64,000 bases of DNA from Zobellia galactanivorans (GCF_000973105.1 NC_015844.1:2910501-2974500), one strand, 5' to 3'. Shown: positions 8,430-16,638, counted from the first letter of the stretch. Notes: generated by a model not told the origin, from the sequence alone. A program made the numbers and translations.

Positions 8430-9219
8430 TAAGTGAGGTGTTTCCTTGTATAACGTCTATTGAGGATATTTTATCATTCCAATTTGATAAATTTAAAAAT
8501 CCGTGCTTTAGTTTTGTAAGATCCCTGTGCCCAAAATAGTTTGTGTACGGAGCTGGTAAACGATAATTTGTATAGAATTCAATAGATCGTCCATCAAATT
8601 CGGGATGTTGATAAAAAATAATTTTTCGTCTCTCAGAATGGTTGGGGTAGGAGTATACGAAAGCTGTATTAATTCTTAACGAACTTATTTTGTTGCCAAA
8701 TTTGAGGGGATGTAAGTCGCGAAGTTGACTGAAATTTGATATGATTAGTTTTTCCTTTTTGTAGTGTATATCCTCAAAACATAAGACGTTAGCGTTAAAA
8801 TTGGACACGGTGAAGCTAATAGAAGGCCCGGCCGCTAAAGCGCTTGCTTCATTTTTATTTGTTTTAGATGTTAAGTTGTTTTTTCTTGATGTTATTATTG
8901 CTGAATAATCCATATTGTAAAAAGCAAATTTCGATTTTTCATCATCGAAAAGATATATGTCATCACCGTCAATTACGGTTGCCAGATTAGGTTTTTCTTC
9001 AAGGTTTTGTAGCTCCATCGGTATTTTTGTAATAGGATGATATTCCCCTTCTCCGTTTTCCTTAAACCCTATTTCGTAGGTGTTATTTTTATAGTAAATT
9101 TTTTGAGTGAAGTCTGGTTGGATTTTGAGTGTGCTATCCGAGTAGTTTTCATTGGAGTCTTTACTACAGGAGATTACTAGAAATGCTACTAACAAAGGAA
9201 TGATTGTAATGCGGTTCAT
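8422..9219 (-). CDS. Lipoprotein with beta/gamma-crystallin-like repeat
   Basis: The 265-aa product has a type II signal peptide with lipobox VISC (Cys18), so it is probably a membrane lipoprotein facing the periplasm or cell surface. Residues 145-256 look like a two-motif beta/gamma-crystallin unit: CFEDIHYKKEKL then GNKISS (175-180), and IIFYQHPEFDGRSIEFY then NDKISS (248-253). The second matches the calcium-binding signature N/D-N/D-x-x-S/T-S; the first has Gly in place of the first acidic residue. The domain assignment is by eye and needs a profile search. The middle (about 30-130) is unassigned. The gene is AT-rich, monocistronic, and ends inside the IS target duplication. Confidence 0.7.
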   Translation of the reverse strand: MNRITIIPLLVAFLVISCSKDSNENYSDSTLKIQPDFTQKIYYKNNTYEIGFKENGEGEYHPITKIPMELQNLEEKPNLATVIDGDDIYLFDDEKSKFAFYNMDYSAIITSRKNNLTSKTNKNEASALAAGPSISFTVSNFNANVLCFEDIHYKKEKLIISNFSQLRDLHPLKFGNKISSLRINTAFVYSYPNHSERRKIIFYQHPEFDGRSIEFYTNYRLPAPYTNYFGHRDLTKLKHGFLNLSNWNDKISSIDVIQGNTSLIN

Positions 9220-9267
9220 TTTAATAATTTTATAAATTAAACATATGTCGAATATACTACATATATT

Positions 9268-9283
9268 GTAGTATTAATACTAC
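9268..9283. promoter_or_regulatory. Perfect AT-rich palindrome upstream of the lipoprotein gene
   Basis: GTAGTATTAATACTAC lies about 50 bp upstream of the start at 9219, in a 100-bp gap full of ATATGT/ACATAT repeats. It could be an operator, or a weak 3' hairpin for the glycosyltransferase operon that ends at 9320. It has no GC-rich stem or T-run. Confidence 0.35.
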
Positions 9284-9319
9284 TTTACGTAATGTATATG
9301 TTAAATATATGTTAAATCT

Positions 9320-10186
9320 TTATTTTTGATTAGTAAATTTATCCTTTATATTTTTCCAACGTAAGTTGCGTATGAACTGACCTTCGGATTTGCTGACCAA
9401 GAAAGGGGTATTCTCTTTTTTGGCTTCAAGGTAGCCGTATAGGTTATCGGAAAACGCTTGTGGTTTCCGCTGTTTAAAAGCCATTTTTAACGAGGCTATT
9501 ACCGTAATTAAAAGGCCATAGCGCATGGTGTACATGGCTTTGCCTTGAAGCAGTTTGGCCTTTTGGTTGTATGCGTTTCCCGTGGGCCTAAGGTGTTTTA
9601 CCTTTAATATGTCATCCGTATAGATTTCGAAGCCATGGTATTGGGCGAGTAATTCGTCTACCGTATCCCAGCCCATGGCGTTGCGTAATCCATTTATGGT
9701 ATTGAAACACTTATTGGTGTAGGCTTTGAAGGCCCCGCGAACATGGTTTTTGTCCATGGGGTGGTTTAATTTCCATTCCCCGGTTTCGTCCTGTTCGTAA
9801 ATAAATCCCCCGGCTATGCCGACCTTGGGTTGCCCCCTGAAAATATATGCGATCTTTTCGAAGTAATTATCGGGTAGAATAAGGTCGGCATCCAGCTTTA
9901 CGATAAACTCATAATCCTTGTCGAGAAGCTGGAGCCCTTTGTCAAAAGCATTGATCACTTTGCTCCCTGGCATGTGTTCGGTAGAGGATAGGGTGTTTAG
10001 CTTTGTAAAAATGGGGCTGAGCGCTCTAAATTGGTCGATAATGGCCTCTGTGTCGTCTGTAGAATTATCGTTCACTACAACCACTCTTTTGGGCTGTAGC
10101 GACTGTCTGAGAATAGAGTTTAAGGTATCGGCCAAAAAGCCTTCCTCATTATGTGCGGGAACAATAACATAGTAATGCATGGCCAT
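9320..10186 (-). CDS. Family 2 glycosyltransferase
   Basis: The 288-aa protein starts YYVIVPAHNEEGFLADTLNSILRQS and continues VVVVNDNSTDDTEAII and FIVKLDADLILPDNYFEKI. These are the nucleotide-sugar-binding motifs of a GT-A fold GT2 enzyme, with the metal-binding DAD at residues 99-101. No strong membrane segment is apparent, so it is likely cytoplasmic or peripheral. It is the last gene of a minus-strand set with a methyltransferase (41 bp away) and a KASIII enzyme. The donor sugar and acceptor cannot be told from sequence; modification of a lipid or acyl product is inferred from the neighbours. Confidence 0.88.
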   Translation of the reverse strand: MAMHYYVIVPAHNEEGFLADTLNSILRQSLQPKRVVVVNDNSTDDTEAIIDQFRALSPIFTKLNTLSSTEHMPGSKVINAFDKGLQLLDKDYEFIVKLDADLILPDNYFEKIAYIFRGQPKVGIAGGFIYEQDETGEWKLNHPMDKNHVRGAFKAYTNKCFNTINGLRNAMGWDTVDELLAQYHGFEIYTDDILKVKHLRPTGNAYNQKAKLLQGKAMYTMRYGLLITVIASLKMAFKQRKPQAFSDNLYGYLEAKKENTPFLVSKSEGQFIRNLRWKNIKDKFTNQK

Positions 10187-10227
10187 AGGGTGTTAAAGGT
10201 CAAAAGCTATGAAATTGAATTGGATTC

Positions 10228-10800
10228 TTAGGCTTGATCGATAGGTTTTTTTTCGGCGTATACAATGTAGTACCGAGGGGTAAAACTTCGTAATAAGGGG
10301 CGTAAACCTATTTTTTTGACAGGATTCGTCCATTTGGCCCTGTCCTTGATTTCCCAACCGGCCTTTTCCAAGAGCCAATCGAACTGCCAATCTTCAAATT
10401 CATGGTAGTGGCGGTCCCATGGGTCGGTCTTGCTCCGATAGGCGGGCGAAAACCAGAGTTTTAAAGGTATGCTGGCCACTAGTTTGTTGGCTTTGATTTC
10501 CCTTAAGGTGTTAAAAGGGGCCAAAAGGTGTTCGAATATTTCAAAAGCGGTAACGACCTGGGCCTCGGATGCCTTCACTGACGAAAAATCAAGGTCTAGA
10601 TCTTCCCCCTTGGTGTTCTCTACGGAATACCCTTGTTCTTTCATGATTTTTGAAAACGGATTCTCAACACCTAGATCCAGTATAGACTCATCGGTCGATA
10701 CGTGTTTTCTAAGAAATTCTAGAGTGTGTTGAAAACGTTTACTCGGATAGGTATTCTCGTACATTTGAACAGCTTGCAAGGTTGGTTGCCCGTGCATCAA
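10228..10800 (-). CDS. Class I SAM-dependent methyltransferase
   Basis: This 190-aa protein carries a Rossmann motif I-like segment ILDLGVENPFSKIMKEQGY (about residues 40-58), an acidic motif II (GEDLDLDFSS) and motif IV (VVTAFEIFEHL). The glycine-rich loop is shortened to DLGVENP, so it is somewhat divergent. The C-terminal half (DPWDRHYHEFEDWQFDWLLEKAGW) resembles the substrate-side region of small-molecule methyltransferases. It starts 7 bp after the KASIII stop, so the two are co-transcribed. The substrate is unknown. Confidence 0.8.
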   Translation of the reverse strand: MMHGQPTLQAVQMYENTYPSKRFQHTLEFLRKHVSTDESILDLGVENPFSKIMKEQGYSVENTKGEDLDLDFSSVKASEAQVVTAFEIFEHLLAPFNTLREIKANKLVASIPLKLWFSPAYRSKTDPWDRHYHEFEDWQFDWLLEKAGWEIKDRAKWTNPVKKIGLRPLLRSFTPRYYIVYAEKKPIDQA

Positions 10801-10807
10801 CCGGATG

Positions 10808-11863
10808 TTATACCCTATAGACTATGGCATTGATATTCATGCCTGCACCGACACTTGCAAATATAACAACATCTCCCTTTTGAACCTCTTGATTTTCTAT
10901 TTTTCCGTTAAGTACCAAATCGAATAGGGTAGGTACTGTAGCTACGGAACTATTGCCTAGTTTTCCAATGCTCATGGGCATGATGTTTTCCGGTACTTCC
11001 AAGTCGTAAAGCCCATAGAAACGTTTTACTATGGCTTCGTCCATCTTTTCATTGGCTTGATGGATGAATACTTTTTTGAGGTCGTTTACGCCCAGTCCAC
11101 TTTTGTCCAAGGCATCCTTCATGGCTTGAGGTACGTGGGTAACGGCAAATTCATAAATTTTACGACCGTACATCTTAATGTACTTGGTGTTGTCTTTTTC
11201 CTTTTTGTACGACGTTCCAAAGAAAAGGTAATAGGCCTCGTCCTTGGTGTGGGTGGCGCTTGTGTGGGACAGTATTTCCCCTGCACCTTCTTTTTCTTCG
11301 ATTATGGCCGCTCCGGCACCATCGGAGTAGATCATGGAATCCCTGTCGTGGGGGTCGGTAATTCGCGATAGGGTTTCCGCGCCAATGACCAAGCATCTTT
11401 TGGCGATACCGCTTTTTATAAAGGCATTGGCTTGAATGACGCCTTGGATCCATCCCGGGCAACCGAAAATAAGATCGTAGGCTATGCAGCTTGGGTTTTT
11501 AATTTGCAAAAGCTGTTTTACCCTGCTGGCCAAGCTGGGAAGCGTATCTCCTTGTATTTGGCCTGGTGATAGATCCCCGAAATTATGGGCGAAAATAATG
11601 TAGTCTATGGTTTCTTTGTCAATTTTGGCGTCTTCTATCGCTTTTTCCGCGGCTAAGACACCTAGGTCCGATGTGTTTAGATTGTTTTCGGCGTATCGGC
11701 GTTCACCGATGCCGGTAATACCCTTGAATTTTTTGATAATAACTGCGTTATCATGGGGAAACGGAGATCCGTCCGCATTTAAAAAATCATGACTTTCAAA
11801 ACTGTCGTTAGCCACGACCAGTGAGGGTATATAGCTTCCTGTTCCTGTAATTGCAATCGACAT
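10808..11863 (-). CDS. 3-oxoacyl-ACP synthase III family protein (KASIII/FabH-like)
   Basis: The 351-aa thiolase-fold enzyme has the full KASIII triad: Cys135 in IFGCPGWIQG, His268 in VFIHQANEKM and Asn304 in GKLGNSSVAT. Such enzymes perform a Claisen condensation between an acyl-CoA and malonyl-ACP. Compared with housekeeping FabH (about 320 aa) it has an extended N-terminal segment (residues 20-50, including NADGSPFPHDNAVIIKKF). With its methyltransferase and glycosyltransferase partners this argues for a specialised KASIII making or priming a particular lipid rather than general fatty acids (inference). A TATGCATGCATA palindrome lies about 57 bp upstream of its start. Confidence 0.88.
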   Translation of the reverse strand: MSIAITGTGSYIPSLVVANDSFESHDFLNADGSPFPHDNAVIIKKFKGITGIGERRYAENNLNTSDLGVLAAEKAIEDAKIDKETIDYIIFAHNFGDLSPGQIQGDTLPSLASRVKQLLQIKNPSCIAYDLIFGCPGWIQGVIQANAFIKSGIAKRCLVIGAETLSRITDPHDRDSMIYSDGAGAAIIEEKEGAGEILSHTSATHTKDEAYYLFFGTSYKKEKDNTKYIKMYGRKIYEFAVTHVPQAMKDALDKSGLGVNDLKKVFIHQANEKMDEAIVKRFYGLYDLEVPENIMPMSIGKLGNSSVATVPTLFDLVLNGKIENQEVQKGDVVIFASVGAGMNINAIVYRV

Positions 11864-11913
11864 AGTGTAAATTATTTTAGCACCTCACAAGATACGGTAT
11901 AATAGATTTACTG

Positions 11914-11927
11914 CTATGCATGCATAG
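11914..11927. promoter_or_regulatory. Palindromic operator candidate CTATGCATGCATAG
   Basis: This perfect 14-bp palindrome lies between gcvP and the KASIII gene. The same TATGCATGCATA core begins the leaders of both SusC genes (61957-61968 exact, 55122-55133 with one change). On the minus strand a TATCTTG segment near the KASIII start resembles a -7 box, so the palindrome would sit upstream of or over that promoter. A dimeric regulator is inferred; none is identified. Confidence 0.5.
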
Positions 11928-11977
11928 TAGTTATTACGATGTTCAAGAGGTTTTTGTAGGGGTGAGATTAAAGGAAA

Positions 11978-12006
11978 AACCCTTTGCAATCAATTTGCAA
12001 AGGGTT
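11978..12006 (-). terminator. Terminator of gcvP
   Basis: The arms AACCCTTTGCAA and TTGCAAAGGGTT surround a 5-base loop. Read on the minus strand a T5 run follows. It lies 23 bp after the gcvP stop codon and separates it from the KASIII operon. Confidence 0.9.
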
Positions 12007-12029
12007 GTTTGTCAATTATTTGTAGTGAT

Positions 12030-14882
12030 TTATTCAGCTTCGGCGTAGGCTTCTATAGGCGCACACGTACATATTAAATTACGGTCTCCATAGGCATCGT
12101 CAACGCGCCTGACCGAAGGCCAAAATTTGTTCTCTTGAATAAATGGAAGCGGAAATGCCGCTTTTTGTCTGCTGTAAGGGAAGTCCCACGTATCGTTCGT
12201 AAGCATATCCAAGGTATGGGGCGAATTTTTCAGCACATTGTTAGGTTCGTCTGAAGAAGCTGTATTGATTTCTTCCTTTATCGATAACATGGCTTCGCAA
12301 AAACGATCAAGTTCGGCCCGACTTTCGCTTTCGGTCGGTTCGATCATTAAGGTGCCTGCAACGGGAAAAGAAACGGTAGGGGCGTGAAAGCCGTAATCCA
12401 TTAATCTCTTGGCGATATCGGTAACCTCTATGCCATTCTTTTTAAAGGGGCGGCAATCAATGATCATCTCATGGGCTGCACGTCCGTTTTCGCCTGTATA
12501 AAGTACATCATAGGCTCCGCTGAGTTTCTGTTTGATGTAGTTGGCATTTAAAATGGCGATTTCTGTGGAATGTCTAAGTCCGCTTTCCCCGAGCATTTTA
12601 ATGTAACCATAAGAAATCAGGCATACCAATGAGCTGCCCCAGGGAGCGGCCGATATTGCGGTGATGGCCTTGTCGCCACCGGTTTCCACTACGGGGTTTC
12701 CGGGAAGGAAGGGCACCAGCTGTTCGGCTACGCATATTGGGCCTACACCAGGACCGCCACCGCCATGGGGTATGGCAAAGGTCTTGTGAAGGTTCAAATG
12801 GCAAACGTCGGCACCGATAATGGCAGGATTGGTAAGTCCGACCTGGGCATTCATGTTGGCGCCGTCCATATAGACCTGACCCCCGTGGTCATGTATGAGT
12901 TGGGTAATCTGCTTTATGGAAGATTCAAAAACACCATGGGTAGAGGGGTAGGTAACCATTAAGGCGGCAAGCTGGTCTGCGTGTTTCAAGACCTTGTCCT
13001 CTAGGTCGGCTACGTCTATGTTTCCTCGTTCGTCGGTTTTGGTAACGACCACCTTCATACCGGCCATTACGGCGGAAGCCGGGTTGGTACCGTGTGCCGA
13101 AGCGGGAATGATGCAGACGTTCCTATGGCCTTCGTTTCGTGATTCGTGATAGGCCCTGATGACCATGAGTCCTGCATATTCGCCCTGTGCGCCGGAATTC
13201 GGCTGTAACGAGGTTGCGGCAAATCCAGTAATGGTAGATAGATCTTTGGCCAGTTCTTTTAGTACGTATTGGTAGCCTTTTGCTTGTTCGATAGGTACGA
13301 AGGGATGGATGTTGGCCCAACGAGCCATACTCAATGGCAACATTTCTGAGGCTGCATTCAATTTCATGGTGCATGATCCCAAGGAAATCATGGAGTGGTT
13401 CAGGGAAAGGTCTTTGCGCTCCAATTTTTTTATGTAGCGCATAAGCTCGGTCTCTGAATGGTATAGATTGAAGACTTCGTTCTGTAAGAAATTCGATTGG
13501 CGCTGCACATTCGAAGGTAGCGCGGTTTTCGTGGATAGCTCCTCGATTGGGGCCGCCTTCTTTTCAAGCGCTTCCGCGAAAATAGAAACGATTTGATTCA
13601 GGTCTTGCAATGAGGTTGCCTCGTTTACCGCTATGGAAACCGTTTCGTCGTCTATGTAAAGAAAGTTTACTTCGTTTTGCTCTGCTATTGTTCGAACGCG
13701 CTTGGCCTCGGTCTTGACCGTAATCGTATCAAAATACGAAAGATTGGTTTGGTAGAGCCCTAATTTCTCTAAGGCATCGGCTAAGGTTACGGCGGTATGG
13801 TGGACTTTCCTCGCTATGTATTTCAAGCCTTCGGGTCCGTGGTAAACGGCATACATGCCGGCCATAACGGCCAATAATACCTGTGCGGTACATATATTCG
13901 ATGTGGCCTTATCGCGTTTTATGTGTTGCTCTCGCGTCTGAAGCGCCATCCTCAACGCCATATTGCCGTCAGTGTCTTTTGTGATACCGATAATACGGCC
14001 GGGGATGTTTCTTTTGTAGGCCTCTTTGGTAGCGAAAAATGCGGCGTGAGGGCCTCCATATCCCAAAGGAATTCCGAATCGTTGGGTGGTGCCGACAACT
14101 ACGTCCACACCGAATTCCCCGGGAGGGGTAAGTAGTACCAAACTTAAGATGTCTGCGGAAACGGCAACTTTAATGTCGTTTTCCTGGGCTTTGGAAACAA
14201 AGTCGCTATAGTCGTTTACTTGTCCGTATTTGCCAGGGTACTGTAATAGGGCGCCATAAAAATCTTGTCCAAAGGTAAATTCTTCATGGTTTCCTATTAC
14301 CAGTTCAATGCCCAAAGGTTTTGAACGTGTTTTTAAAAGGGATAGGGTCTGCGGAAGAACTTCTTCTGAAACGAAGAATTTTAGAATACCGTTTTTCTTT
14401 TGTTCCCGACTGCGAACATCGTATAACATGGTCATAGCTTCCGCTGCGGCCGTACTTTCGTCCAACAGTGATGCATTGGCCAGTTCCATACCCGTAAGGT
14501 CGGCGACTACGGTTTGAAAATTTAGAAGCGCCTCTAGTCGGCCTTGTGCAATTTCAGCTTGATATGGGGTGTAAGCGGTATACCAACCTGGGTTTTCAAG
14601 AATATTCCTTTTGATGACTGAAGGCGTCAAACTCTCATGGTAGCCCAAGCCGATATATGAACGGAATACTTGGTTCTGCTCCGATAATTCTTGAATATGG
14701 GCGAGAAACTTGTGTTCGCTCATTGCGGCTTTGAGCTGCAATGGTTCCTTTAAACGAATGTCGTTGGGGATGGTCTCGTAAATGAGCTGGTCCAAGGTTT
14801 CGGTACCTACAGTCTTGAGCATGTGCTCTTGATCTTCTTCCTTAATGCCTATATGGCGTAAAGCAAATACATCTGTCTTCAT
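12030..14882 (-). CDS. gcvP: Glycine dehydrogenase (decarboxylating), P protein
   Basis: The 950-aa single-chain P protein of the glycine cleavage system decarboxylates glycine with pyridoxal phosphate and passes the aminomethyl group to lipoylated GcvH. It has the two fused halves of the family. The PLP lysine is Lys700 in HLNLHKTFAIPHGGGGPG, the active-site signature. Other conserved blocks are YGGPHAAFFATKE, ISLGSCTMKLNAASEM and SANAHGTNPA-like ASAHGTNPASA. Full length and no disruption. It is alone on its strand with its own terminator; gcvH and gcvT are not in the window, as is common in this group. Confidence 0.97.
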   Translation of the reverse strand: MKTDVFALRHIGIKEEDQEHMLKTVGTETLDQLIYETIPNDIRLKEPLQLKAAMSEHKFLAHIQELSEQNQVFRSYIGLGYHESLTPSVIKRNILENPGWYTAYTPYQAEIAQGRLEALLNFQTVVADLTGMELANASLLDESTAAAEAMTMLYDVRSREQKKNGILKFFVSEEVLPQTLSLLKTRSKPLGIELVIGNHEEFTFGQDFYGALLQYPGKYGQVNDYSDFVSKAQENDIKVAVSADILSLVLLTPPGEFGVDVVVGTTQRFGIPLGYGGPHAAFFATKEAYKRNIPGRIIGITKDTDGNMALRMALQTREQHIKRDKATSNICTAQVLLAVMAGMYAVYHGPEGLKYIARKVHHTAVTLADALEKLGLYQTNLSYFDTITVKTEAKRVRTIAEQNEVNFLYIDDETVSIAVNEATSLQDLNQIVSIFAEALEKKAAPIEELSTKTALPSNVQRQSNFLQNEVFNLYHSETELMRYIKKLERKDLSLNHSMISLGSCTMKLNAASEMLPLSMARWANIHPFVPIEQAKGYQYVLKELAKDLSTITGFAATSLQPNSGAQGEYAGLMVIRAYHESRNEGHRNVCIIPASAHGTNPASAVMAGMKVVVTKTDERGNIDVADLEDKVLKHADQLAALMVTYPSTHGVFESSIKQITQLIHDHGGQVYMDGANMNAQVGLTNPAIIGADVCHLNLHKTFAIPHGGGGPGVGPICVAEQLVPFLPGNPVVETGGDKAITAISAAPWGSSLVCLISYGYIKMLGESGLRHSTEIAILNANYIKQKLSGAYDVLYTGENGRAAHEMIIDCRPFKKNGIEVTDIAKRLMDYGFHAPTVSFPVAGTLMIEPTESESRAELDRFCEAMLSIKEEINTASSDEPNNVLKNSPHTLDMLTNDTWDFPYSRQKAAFPLPFIQENKFWPSVRRVDDAYGDRNLICTCAPIEAYAEAE

Positions 14883-14995
14883 AGCTTATTGTAAAAGTGG
14901 CGTAAAATTAGACATTTAATCCCTTAAAAAAATCACATAATTGTGCTAGGTCATTAAAGTTTTTAACTAAAACGGCAGTTTATGAACAGTTTGGT

Positions 14996-15003
14996 TAATT
15001 TTG
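14996..15003 (+). promoter_or_regulatory. -7 box 4 nt before the UbiA-like start codon
   Basis: TAATTTTG matches TAnnTTTG exactly and ends only 4 nt before the ATG at 15008. If it is used, the transcript would be nearly or fully leaderless. No clear -33 TTTG is seen. Confidence 0.45.
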
Positions 15004-15007
15004 TAGG

Positions 15008-15832
15008 ATGAAGGCTATAAAGCGCATTTTCGACTTTTACCTTGATGCAAGTATACATATAGCCTTTGGGGTGTATGCCCTTGTACATATTACCGATATT
15101 ACCTTGGGCTTTGAGGTAGACAGGCATTTGGCCTGGTTTCTTTTTTTTGGTTCGGTAGCCTGCTACAATTTTGTAAAGTATGGGGTGGAAGCCAAAAAGT
15201 ACATTCTTGTGGCCAATCGCTATCATAAGAATATTCAATTGGTAAGTATAATAGCCTTGCTCATTGCACTCTACCACGGTTGGTTTTTGTCCTTGGAAGT
15301 CTGGTTCGGTGTTGTGGGGCTCGTGGGATTGACGGGACTGTATGCCTTACCTTTATTGCCCCATGCGAAAAACTTGAGAAGTTGGGGCGGGTTAAAAATT
15401 TTTATCGTGGCTTTGGTATGGGCCGGGGCAACGGTAATCTTGCCTATGTTGTCGGCCGAACAACCTATGACAAAAGACGTTTGGGTAGAAACCGTTCAAC
15501 GTTTTATTTTTGTGTTGATCTTATTGATCCCCTTCGAAATCCGCGATTTGGCCTTTGATGCTCCTGATTTGAAGACTTTGCCACAGCGTTACGGTATTGC
15601 CAACACCAAAATCTTTGGTTCTTTTTTGAGTGTTCCGTTCTTCTTCTTGATTTTCCTAAAAAATAGTGTATCTAGTGGCGAGGCAATAGCGGCAGGTATA
15701 GTCTTTTTAATCCTTGGCTTCCTAATGTTTATTACAGGGCGAAGGCAAAATCGGTATTTCGCTTCGTTTTGGGTGGAAGCTATTTCTGTATTTTGGTGGT
15801 TTCTGTTGCTGTTGGCCACCACGTACATTTAG
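15008..15832 (+). CDS. UbiA-like polytopic membrane protein
   Basis: The 274-aa protein is almost entirely hydrophobic, with about seven to eight membrane segments. It resembles the UbiA prenyltransferase superfamily in topology and in the cytoplasmic loop FEIRDLAFDAPDLKTLPQRYG, which looks like the second Asp-rich motif (DxxxD) followed by the LPxxxG pattern. The usual first motif (NDxxDxxxD) is not present; the matching loop reads CYNFVKYGVEAKKY. Prenyl transfer activity is therefore doubtful, and a diverged or non-catalytic member is possible. It stands alone on the plus strand, and its stop codon overlaps that of the convergent anti-sigma candidate. Confidence 0.65.
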   Translation: MKAIKRIFDFYLDASIHIAFGVYALVHITDITLGFEVDRHLAWFLFFGSVACYNFVKYGVEAKKYILVANRYHKNIQLVSIIALLIALYHGWFLSLEVWFGVVGLVGLTGLYALPLLPHAKNLRSWGGLKIFIVALVWAGATVILPMLSAEQPMTKDVWVETVQRFIFVLILLIPFEIRDLAFDAPDLKTLPQRYGIANTKIFGSFLSVPFFFLIFLKNSVSSGEAIAAGIVFLILGFLMFITGRRQNRYFASFWVEAISVFWWFLLLLATTYI

Positions 15833-16056
15833 TCTTTTTCCTGTAATATTTCCTTCATCTTAAGCTTGTCCTGTTCCGAGAGGCTATGGAGATTGGCCTT
15901 ATCGCAGAGTGAAGTAAGTTGGGTGTTTTTCTTTGTGGCCTTTGAACAGGTCTTACACATAAATAGATGAAAGCGAAGCTTTAACTTCTCGATAAAAGTG
16001 GCTTCCCTATATTGGGCCTTGTTGCAAATTATTGCAGCTTTTTCGCAAGAAATCAT
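15829..16056 (-). CDS. Small zinc-binding anti-sigma factor candidate
   Basis: The 75-aa protein contains HLFMCKTC, an H-x3-C-x2-C pattern as in the zinc anti-sigma (ZAS, zf-HC2) domain, plus Cys residues at the N-terminus (SCEKAAIIC). It has no membrane segment, so it would be a soluble anti-sigma factor of the ChrR/RsrA type. Its ATG at 16056 comes 2 nt after the stop of the sigma-factor gene, the classic arrangement for a translationally coupled sigma/anti-sigma pair. A TTG at 16068 would overlap the sigma stop and is less likely. The function is inferred from motif and context. Confidence 0.7.
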   Translation of the reverse strand: MISCEKAAIICNKAQYREATFIEKLKLRFHLFMCKTCSKATKKNTQLTSLCDKANLHSLSEQDKLKMKEILQEKD

Positions 16057-16058
16057 AT

Positions 16059-16613
16059 TTAAAACCAATTTTGATTAAGGCAATCCATCAAGGCCGTTCT
16101 AGCTCTGTGTATCATTACCCACAGGTTAGACGGATTAATATCGAGCTCATTACAAATATCTTCGGTACTAATTCCTTGAATGGTTTTCATTGTAAATACC
16201 AGGGCCTGTTTTTTTGGTAATTTAGAGATGCAGTCTTGTATGGCGAGACCTAGTTCTTCATTTTCTATGTTGCTATTTTCAAACGAACTAAAGGGGTCGG
16301 CTACTTGTTCTTCCAACCAATCGCCTTCGGCATCACTTTGAGAGCTGTAGTTCATTCGAACCTCGGCCTTGCCTTTATTTGAATTTATCTTTCGATAATA
16401 GTCGATTACTTTTCGCTTCAAAATAGCAATTAACCAAGTACGTTCAGCGGCATCGCCCTTATAGTTTTTTGCCGATTTTAGTCCGGCCATAAAGGTTTCC
16501 TGTACCAAATCTTTTGCTACCTCCGAATCGCTTATGCGGCCGATGGCATAGTTGAAAAGGTAATCTGCATATAAATCTACCCAGTTTTCGGGCTGTAATT
16601 GGTGTTGTGCCAT
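16059..16613 (-). CDS. ECF-type RNA polymerase sigma factor
   Basis: The product (184 aa from the ATG at 16613) is a group IV sigma factor. Region 2 reads DYLFNYAIGRISDSEVAKDLVQETFMAGLKSAKNYKGDAAERTWLIAILKRKVIDYYRK. Region 4 reads AIQDCISKLPKKQALVFTMKTIQGISTEDICNELDINPSNLWVMIHRARTALMDCL. An upstream ATG at 16703 would add 30 residues with no sigma-factor character. A good -7 box (TACTTTTG) lies between the two starts, favouring 16613. A zinc anti-sigma candidate follows 2 nt after the stop. It is divergent from a rhodanese lipoprotein gene. Confidence 0.9.
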   Translation of the reverse strand: MAQHQLQPENWVDLYADYLFNYAIGRISDSEVAKDLVQETFMAGLKSAKNYKGDAAERTWLIAILKRKVIDYYRKINSNKGKAEVRMNYSSQSDAEGDWLEEQVADPFSSFENSNIENEELGLAIQDCISKLPKKQALVFTMKTIQGISTEDICNELDINPSNLWVMIHRARTALMDCLNQNWF

Positions 16614-16630
16614 AGGTTTCGTGTCATTGT

Positions 16631-16638
16631 CAAAAGTA
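16631..16638 (-). promoter_or_regulatory. Putative -7 box for the sigma/anti-sigma operon
   Basis: On the minus strand TACTTTTG (TAnnTTTG) ends 17 nt before the ATG at 16613. It lies downstream of the alternative start at 16703, so it also bears on the start choice. Confidence 0.45.
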
